DNA from: Sphingomonas endophytica
GTDB taxonomy: Bacteria > Pseudomonadota > Alphaproteobacteria > Sphingomonadales > Sphingomonadaceae
Assembly (NCBI RefSeq): GCF_014199415.1
Contig: NZ_JACIJN010000007.1
Span: 145,356 to 209,355, forward strand
Length of the DNA: 64,000 nucleotides
Direction: 5' to 3'
Shown: in pieces, positions 59,030-64,000 of the stretch
Layout of the letters: each line of letters opens with the position of its first letter
How positions within the stretch are numbered: position 1 is the first letter of the stretch
Program-made: the position numbers and the translations under genes
Notes under the pieces: generated by a model
The model's database searches: none
What the model was told of the DNA's origin: nothing
Seen by the model: the letters and a program-made list of their open reading frames with translations, nothing else

Positions 59030-59905
59030 CTAAAACAAGCTCCCATCCGCCGAGGCCGAAGGCGAGGGTACCGGCTGCGGCTCGGCCGGGCGTGCCGGCG
59101 GCGGCGCGAAGGCACCGGTGATCGCCGCCGTCTCCAGCGTGTCGAGCGCTGCGCGCGCGTCGATCCAGCGCCGCGCCGCGGCGGTCCAGTTCGCCGCATC
59201 CGCCGCTCCCGGCAGCCGCTCGACCTCGGCCAGCGCGGTCTCGACATTGCCGTTGTCGAGCTGCCGACGCGCGCGCGCCAGCCGGTCGGACGGCAGCGGC
59301 GACGGCGTATCGGCGCGGTGGATCACGACCAGGTTGCGCAGCTCGCTGCCGATCCCGCTCCACCAGTCGCTCGGCCGGGCGAGCAGCATCGGCGCGGCGG
59401 TGTTGAGGCTTTCGCGCAAGTCTTCCAGCGTCACCGGCTGGCGCGCGACACGGATCACGGTGCCGACCTGCGCCGGCAGCGTCGCACCGAAGCGGCGGCG
59501 CAGCTCGTTCTCCAGATAGCCGAGCCCGGCGCCGCGATCGAGCGCGCGCCGCGCCGCGAAGGTCACGAAGATCGCCTCCGCCTTGCCGGCGTTCACCGCG
59601 GCCTCGGCGGTATCGGCGTCGGTGCGCGCGGCGCGCGCCTCGAGATTGGCGAGCTGCGCCGCCAGCGTCGCCTCGCGCAGCGCCAGCGTCGCGGCATCGG
59701 CATTGGCTTCGGGCGGCGCGACCGGTGCGGTGGTCGGCTTGGCGGCGGGCGCGTTCGATCCACCGCGCGCGAAGAAGCCGGGCGTGTTGCGGACCGCATA
59801 GGCCATCAGCCCCAGCCCGATCAGAAAGGCGAGGATCGCAATCGCCAGCGCCGGGCCGATCCGCGATCGCGTGGGGGGGCGCGTCGTGCCGAGGGGATCG
59901 CTCAT
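59030..59905 (-). CDS. Alphaproteobacterial Mic60 / mitofilin-like membrane protein
   Basis: 291 residues from ATG 59905 (MSDPLGTTRP). One transmembrane helix (residues 16-37), an Ala/Pro-rich linker, a predicted coiled coil (about 65-110; REATLAAQLANLEARAART), and a C-terminal mitofilin-like domain (FVTFAARRALDRGAGLGYLENELRRRFG). Homologues next to hemD are the bacterial relatives of mitochondrial MICOS subunit Mic60 and shape membranes in other alphaproteobacteria. It starts 31 bp after the hemD stop and is probably in the same operon. The Pro/Ser-rich tail is unusual. Confidence 0.8.
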   Translation of the reverse strand: MSDPLGTTRPPTRSRIGPALAIAILAFLIGLGLMAYAVRNTPGFFARGGSNAPAAKPTTAPVAPPEANADAATLALREATLAAQLANLEARAARTDADTAEAAVNAGKAEAIFVTFAARRALDRGAGLGYLENELRRRFGATLPAQVGTVIRVARQPVTLEDLRESLNTAAPMLLARPSDWWSGIGSELRNLVVIHRADTPSPLPSDRLARARRQLDNGNVETALAEVERLPGAADAANWTAAARRWIDARAALDTLETAAITGAFAPPPARPAEPQPVPSPSASADGSLF

Positions 59906-59936
59906 TGTCCGCTTATCCTCGCGCCCGCCGCGCCGG

Positions 59937-60587
59937 TCAATCATGTGCGGCAAGCGCCGCCTGTACCAGCGCGGCATCCTCGCGCCGATCGGCGATGACG
60001 ACCTTGGCCCAGCCCGCTCCCGCCGCCGCGGCGACGGCGTGGCTGAGCGCGGCAAGCCGGATGCGCGGGCGCGGCAACGGCTCGGCCAGCGTCGCAAAAT
60101 GCTGCGCAGCACGTGCGGAATGGAGCAGCACCACCGCATCCAGCGCTGCCGCGAGCGCGTCGGGCGCTACCGCGATCGGCTCGCTGGCATAGACCGGCAA
60201 TGCGGCAACCCCCGGCTGCGCGACATGCTCGCGTCCGGCGAGATGCAGCAACCGCGGATAGGCGGCCGCCCGCGCCACCGCTGCGGCAGCATCGCCGTTC
60301 CCGACGATCGCGACGTCCAGCCCGGCCGCGCGTGCCGCCGCCGCCGTCGCCGCCCCGACCGCGACCACCGGCAGCCGCGCCAGTCGCGCGAGCCCGGCAC
60401 CCGCCAGCCGCACCGCCTGCGCGCTGGTCAACAGCAGCGCGTCAAAGTCGGCCGGGTTCGGCGGCGACCAGCCGAGCGGCACCGCCGCGAACAGCGGCAG
60501 CGCCACCGGCGCCATTCCCGCTGCCACCAGCGCCGCGCAGGTGCGTGCGTTGCCCGGCTCGGGCCGCAGCACCAGCGCGCGCGTCAT
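59937..60587 (-). CDS. hemD: Uroporphyrinogen-III synthase
   Basis: A 216-residue two-domain protein that closes and inverts ring D of hydroxymethylbilane. The N-terminus (RALVLRPEPGNARTCAALVAAG) and LLLTSAQAVRLAG are typical; the family is weakly conserved, so identification rests partly on its ATGA overlap with hemC. It is slightly shorter than most HemD proteins (about 240). Confidence 0.88.
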   Translation of the reverse strand: MTRALVLRPEPGNARTCAALVAAGMAPVALPLFAAVPLGWSPPNPADFDALLLTSAQAVRLAGAGLARLARLPVVAVGAATAAAARAAGLDVAIVGNGDAAAAVARAAAYPRLLHLAGREHVAQPGVAALPVYASEPIAVAPDALAAALDAVVLLHSARAAQHFATLAEPLPRPRIRLAALSHAVAAAAGAGWAKVVIADRREDAALVQAALAAHD

Positions 60588-61477
60588 CCGAACAGCGCGC
60601 GGATCGCTGGCGGTGCGCGCGTCAGCAGCTCCTCGGCGAGCCGCGCCCCGAGCATTACCGGATCGGCGTCCTCGGCCGTGCCCTCGATCGCCTCGCTGCC
60701 ATCGGGGGTCAGCAATTGTGCGCGCAGCACCAACGTCTCGCTCCCGACCACCGCCAGCGCCGCGACCGGCGAATGGCAATCGGCGCGCAGCCCGGCGAGC
60801 AACGCGCGCTCGGCGGCGACCGCCCGATGCGTCGGCGCGTGGTCGATCGCGGCCACCAGCGCGCGCGCCGGACCATCGGCCAACGTCTCGACCCCGACCG
60901 CGCCCTGCGCGGGGGCCGGGAGCATCACGTCGAGCGGGATCGCCACCCCGGTGTCATGCCGGCCGAGCCGCTCCAGTCCCGCTGCCGCGAGCAGGGTCGC
61001 ATCGACCTCGCCGGTCGCGAGCTTGCCGAGCCGCGTGTCGACATTGCCGCGGAACAGCACCGCCGAGACGTCGGGGCGCAGCCGGCGCAGCTGCGCGGCG
61101 CGGCGCGGGCTGCTGGTGCCGATCACCGCCTTGTCGGGCAGCGCCGCGATCGACGCCGCGCCGATCAGCCGGTCGCGCACGTCGGCGCGTGGCAGCGTCG
61201 CGGCGATCGCGATCGCCTCCGGGCGCAGCGTCTCGACATCCTTCATCGAATGAACGCAGGCATCGACCTCGCCCGCCAGCAGCGCGCGGTCCAGCTCCTT
61301 GGTCCACAAAGCTTTGCCACCGATCTCGGCGAGCGCGCGGTCCTGCACGCGGTCGCCGGTGGTGCGGATCGTGACGATCTCGACATCCCCCCAGCCATGC
61401 GCGGCCATCAGCGCATCGCGCACCATGCCTGCCTGGGTGAGCGCGAGCGGCGAACCACGGGTACCGAGCCGGAACAT
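60584..61477 (-). CDS. hemC: Hydroxymethylbilane synthase (porphobilinogen deaminase)
   Basis: A 297-residue enzyme polymerising four porphobilinogen units. Signatures: LGTRGSPLALTQA, IRTTGDRVQDRALAEIGGK, HSMKDVETLRPE and the cofactor-bearing Cys in LRADCHSPVAALA. The start at 61477 (MFRLGTRGS) is the family start; an in-frame extension to 61528 is unlikely. It leads the hemC-hemD-Mic60-like operon and diverges from tsaD. Confidence 0.96.
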   Translation of the reverse strand: MFRLGTRGSPLALTQAGMVRDALMAAHGWGDVEIVTIRTTGDRVQDRALAEIGGKALWTKELDRALLAGEVDACVHSMKDVETLRPEAIAIAATLPRADVRDRLIGAASIAALPDKAVIGTSSPRRAAQLRRLRPDVSAVLFRGNVDTRLGKLATGEVDATLLAAAGLERLGRHDTGVAIPLDVMLPAPAQGAVGVETLADGPARALVAAIDHAPTHRAVAAERALLAGLRADCHSPVAALAVVGSETLVLRAQLLTPDGSEAIEGTAEDADPVMLGARLAEELLTRAPPAIRALFG

Positions 61478-61534
61478 GCCGCACCTCTTGGCGGCTCGGC
61501 GCGCGGCCTGCAAGCGTTGCGGCGCCACAAGCCC

Positions 61535-61667
61535 CGTCGCCCCGGCGCAGGCAGGGGCCTATGTCTGCGTCGTTCTGGTGCTTCGTCTGACACAAACATC
61601 GGCGGCCGTGTTTCAGGCCGATCGGGTGACGGTACAGGCATGGGTCCCTGCCTGCGCAGGGGCGACG
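61535..61667. repeat. Family D long inverted repeat, copy 3
   Basis: CGTCGCCCCGGCGCAGGCAG and CCCTGCCTGCGCAGGGGCGACG arms, 133 bp, with CTATGTCTGCG and CAGGCATGGG inside. It is located in the divergent hemC-tsaD gap, so it is not restricted to transcript ends. Confidence 0.9.
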
Positions 61668-61739
61668 GGAGAGGGGGTGGACAAGCAGCCGAACCTTCGC
61701 CGGAGGACGGTATGGAGGCCGCGTTCTCGCGCCGTCGTG

Positions 61740-61760
61740 TCGCCACGCTCGCAATGACGG
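61740..61760. repeat. Half arm of family B repeat
   Basis: GTCGCCACGCTCGCAATGACG, the right arm alone, 23 bp before the tsaD start. Confidence 0.6.
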
Positions 61761-61783
61761 ACAGCCCGGCCTAGATAGCCGCG

Positions 61784-62809
61784 ATGCTGATCCTCGGGCT
61801 CGAATCCTCCTGCGACGAAACCGCCGCCGCTCTCGTCACCGGCGACCGGCAGGTGCTGGCGCACCGCCTCGCCGGGCAGGAGGCGGCGCATCGTCCCTAT
61901 GGCGGGGTCGTGCCGGAAATCGCCGCGCGCGCGCATGTCGAGGTGCTGCAGCCGCTGGTCGAGGCGGCGCTCGGCGATGCCGGCAAGACGCTGGCGGACG
62001 TCGATGCGATCGCCGCCACCGCCGGGCCGGGGCTGATCGGCGGGGTGCTGGTCGGGCTGGTGACCGGCAAGGCGCTGGCGCACGCGGCGGGCAAGCCGCT
62101 GATCGCGGTCAACCATCTCGAGGGGCATGCGCTCAGTCCACGGCTGGCCGATCCCGATCTCGACTTTCCCTATCTGCTGCTGCTCGTCTCGGGCGGGCAT
62201 TGCCAGTTGCTGCTGGTCGAGGGCGTCGCGCGCTATCGCCGGCTCGCGACGACGATCGACGACGCCGCGGGCGAAGCGTTCGACAAGACCGCGAAGATCC
62301 TGGGGCTCGGCTTTCCCGGCGGTCCGGCGGTCGAGCGCGCCGCTACCGAGGGGGACGCCCGCGCGGTGCCGCTGCCGCGCCCGCTCAAGGGCTCGCCCGA
62401 GCCGCATTTTTCGTTCGCCGGGTTGAAGGCGGCGGTGGCGCGGATGGCGCCCGACCATGCCGCCGCCGATGTTGCGGCGAGCTTCCAGCAGGCGGTGGTC
62501 GACTGCCTGATCGACCGCACCCGCCGCGCGCTCGACAAGGCGGACGGCGCAACCGCCTTGGTCGTCGCGGGCGGGGTGGCGGCGAACGGCGCGGTGCGCG
62601 CGGCGTTGCAGGCGCTGGCCGCCGAGCATGGCCTGCGCTTCGTCGCGCCGCCGGCGTGGCTGTGTACCGACAACGCCGCGATGATCGCCTGGGCGGGCGC
62701 GGAGCGCTTCGCCGCCGGGCTGACCGACCCGCTCGACACCGCGGCGCGCGCGCGCTGGCCGCTCGACCCGGATGCGGAGAAGGTGCGTGGCGCGGGGGTG
62801 AAGGCATGA
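61784..62809 (+). CDS. tsaD: tRNA N6-threonylcarbamoyladenosine transferase TsaD
   Basis: A 341-residue ASKHA-fold enzyme that installs t6A37 on ANN-decoding tRNAs, with TsaB and TsaE. The iron-binding motif is NHLEGHAL (about 110-115), and nucleotide motifs are [10 protein letters not shown] at the N-terminus, and [14 protein letters not shown]. Its TGA overlaps the gpsA ATG (ATGA at 62806-62809). Confidence 0.96.
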   Translation: MLILGLESSCDETAAALVTGDRQVLAHRLAGQEAAHRPYGGVVPEIAARAHVEVLQPLVEAALGDAGKTLADVDAIAATAGPGLIGGVLVGLVTGKALAHAAGKPLIAVNHLEGHALSPRLADPDLDFPYLLLLVSGGHCQLLLVEGVARYRRLATTIDDAAGEAFDKTAKILGLGFPGGPAVERAATEGDARAVPLPRPLKGSPEPHFSFAGLKAAVARMAPDHAAADVAASFQQAVVDCLIDRTRRALDKADGATALVVAGGVAANGAVRAALQALAAEHGLRFVAPPAWLCTDNAAMIAWAGAERFAAGLTDPLDTAARARWPLDPDAEKVRGAGVKA

Positions 62810-63786
62810 GCGGCCCGATCGGCGTCATCGGCGCAGGGGCGTGGGGCACCGCGCTCGCGCAGGTCGCCGCCACCAACGGCCATGAGGTGCGGCTATGGGC
62901 GCGCGACCCGGCGCTGGTCGATGCGATCAACGCGGATCACGAGAACGCCGCCTATCTGCCCGGCATTCCGCTGTCGCCGCTGATCCGCGCGACCGGCGAT
63001 CTGGCGTGGGTGGCGGAGGCCGCGGCGAACCTGATCGTCACGCCCGCGCAGGCGATGCGCACGGTGCTCGCGCAGCTGCCCGCCAATGCACAGGCCTTGG
63101 TGGTCTGCTCGAAGGGGATCGAGGCCGGGACGCATCTGCTGATGAGCGAGGTGGCGCTGGAACAGCATCCCGCCTCGCCGGTGCTGGTGCTGTCGGGGCC
63201 GACCTTCGCGCATGAGGTGGCGCGCGGATTGCCGACCGCGGTGACGCTGGCCGGGCACGACCCGGCGACGCGCGCGCTGTTGGCCACCGCGATCGCGGCA
63301 CCGCATTTCCGACCCTATGCCAGCAGCGACGTGATCGGCGCGGAGATCGGCGGCGCGGTCAAGAACGTGCTCGCGATCGCCTGCGGCGTCGTCGATGGCG
63401 CGGGCTTGGGGCAGAATGCGCGCGCGGCGCTGATCGCGCGCGGTTTTGCGGAGATGACGCGCTTCGGTGCGGCGAAAGGCGCGCGGGCGGAGACGCTGGC
63501 CGGACTGTCGGGGCTGGGCGACCTCGTGCTGACCTGTTCGTCGACCGCATCGCGCAATTTCTCGCTGGGGGTCGGGATCGGGCGCGGCGAGGCGGCGGCG
63601 GACCTGCTGACGAACCGCCGCACCGTCGCCGAGGGCGCCTATACCGCGCCGGTGCTGCTGGAGGCGGCGCAGGCGGCGCGGGTCGAGATGCCGATCACCG
63701 CGGCGGTGTGTCGCCTGCTCGCCGGCGGGGCGGTGCGCGGCGTGATCGACGACCTGCTGGCGCGGCCGTTGAAGGAAGAGGTGTAG
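62806..63786 (+). CDS. gpsA: Glycerol-3-phosphate dehydrogenase [NAD(P)+]
   Basis: A 326-residue enzyme making sn-glycerol-3-phosphate for phospholipids. The NAD motif is [44 protein letters not shown] and [12 protein letters not shown] (catalytic Lys and neighbours) are all present. It is translationally coupled to tsaD, a common alphaproteobacterial arrangement. Confidence 0.97.
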   Translation: MSGPIGVIGAGAWGTALAQVAATNGHEVRLWARDPALVDAINADHENAAYLPGIPLSPLIRATGDLAWVAEAAANLIVTPAQAMRTVLAQLPANAQALVVCSKGIEAGTHLLMSEVALEQHPASPVLVLSGPTFAHEVARGLPTAVTLAGHDPATRALLATAIAAPHFRPYASSDVIGAEIGGAVKNVLAIACGVVDGAGLGQNARAALIARGFAEMTRFGAAKGARAETLAGLSGLGDLVLTCSSTASRNFSLGVGIGRGEAAADLLTNRRTVAEGAYTAPVLLEAAQAARVEMPITAAVCRLLAGGAVRGVIDDLLARPLKEEV

Positions 63787-63798
63787 CCTCACCCCGTT

Positions 63799-63884
63799 CG
63801 TCATCCCGGGCTTGACCCGGGATCCCGCTTTTAGCCCGCGTCGCAGAAGAAGAAGCGGGATCCCGGATCCAGTCCGGGATGACG
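63799..63884. repeat. Family C intergenic repeat, copy 6
   Basis: CGTCATCCCGGGCTTGACCC and GGATCCAGTCCGGGATGACG arms, with GATCCCGCTTTTAGCC and GAAGAAGAAGCGGGAT inside. It ends 6 bp before the poly-G tract. Confidence 0.92.
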
Positions 63885-63890
63885 GAAGTC

Positions 63891-63970
<80 letters not shown>

Positions 63971-64000
63971 CTGGCCATTTATGATGCTCCCACGTTCCCG

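Larger units (their letters stand above)
61478..61783. other. 306-bp gap between hemC and tsaD
   Basis: It contains a family D repeat (61535-61667) and a half family B arm (61740-61760). No gene is seen. Promoters for the two divergent operons must lie at its edges, but none is clear. Confidence 0.6.

Overview
The window is a stretch of high-GC bacterial chromosome, almost certainly from an alphaproteobacterium of the sphingomonad group (Sphingomonas or a near relative). The grounds are gene content and order: rnd-lptC-lptA-lptB-rpoN, rsmB-rpe-heparinase-purH, hemC-hemD-Mic60-like opposite tsaD-gpsA, a class I lysyl-tRNA synthetase, a CrtZ-type carotenoid hydroxylase, a Cdc48-type AAA ATPase, and S10 and DUF885 peptidases. 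No rRNA, phage, integrase, transposase, CRISPR array or secondary-metabolite cluster was seen. It is mostly core genome, with small accessory pieces and an unusually dense set of palindromic intergenic repeats.

Layout. 0-10 kb: an edge-truncated M20 peptidase, a periplasmic aspartic protease, the ligase-associated helicase and exonuclease (separated by a 60-residue membrane protein, with no ligase beside them), and an exported S10 peptidase translationally coupled to a DUF885 protein. 10-17 kb: rlmE-ppx, tRNA-Gln(CUG), a secreted GH43 glycosidase with operator-like palindromes upstream, a serine acetyltransferase, a class I glutamine amidotransferase-like hydrolase, a lipoprotein and a MATE pump. 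17-21 kb: LPS export genes lptC/A/B, RNase D and sigma-54. 21-27 kb: a double cold-shock-domain protein with a glycine-rich head, RF3, MgtE, a cyclophilin and a LysR regulator. 27.4-30 kb: a probable small RNA opposite the LysR gene, then a Cdc48-like ATPase. 30-35 kb: an MFS transporter, a phospholipid-methyltransferase-like protein, an S41 peptidase, a lipoprotein and a plant-type glutaminyl cyclase. 35-38 kb: the glnK-amtB nitrogen operon with a textbook sigma-54 promoter, and a 44-residue membrane protein. 38-46 kb: a CcdAB toxin-antitoxin pair, TldD, a zinc-finger protein, an orphan ABC ATPase, a DUF1080 protein, L-aspartate oxidase and a serine beta-lactamase-like lipoprotein. 46-57 kb: DNA polymerase I, a polysaccharide flippase, and the purH/heparinase/rpe/rsmB operon. 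56-64 kb: a DUF1674 protein, CrtZ, LysRS, a Mic60-like protein, hemD, hemC, tsaD and gpsA, ending in a repeat and an 80-base poly-G tract that looks like a sequence artefact.

How the parts connect. RpoN (16955-18424) can act on the sigma-54 promoter at 37288-37303, so both the sigma factor and one evident target operon are present. LptC/A/B are the periplasmic tether, bridge and ATPase of lipopolysaccharide export. HemC and HemD are consecutive steps of tetrapyrrole synthesis, and the Mic60-like gene sits next to hemD as in other alphaproteobacteria. At least six families of inverted-repeat elements (A-F, about 75-135 bp each) fill many of the intergenic gaps.

The least-explained parts are the LysR/inverted-repeat/small-RNA/Cdc48 interval at 27.4-27.7 kb, the start-codon-spanning palindrome of ccdA, the glycine-rich cold-shock protein, the ligase-less helicase/exonuclease pair, and the repeat families. 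I found no convincing wholly new multi-gene system.
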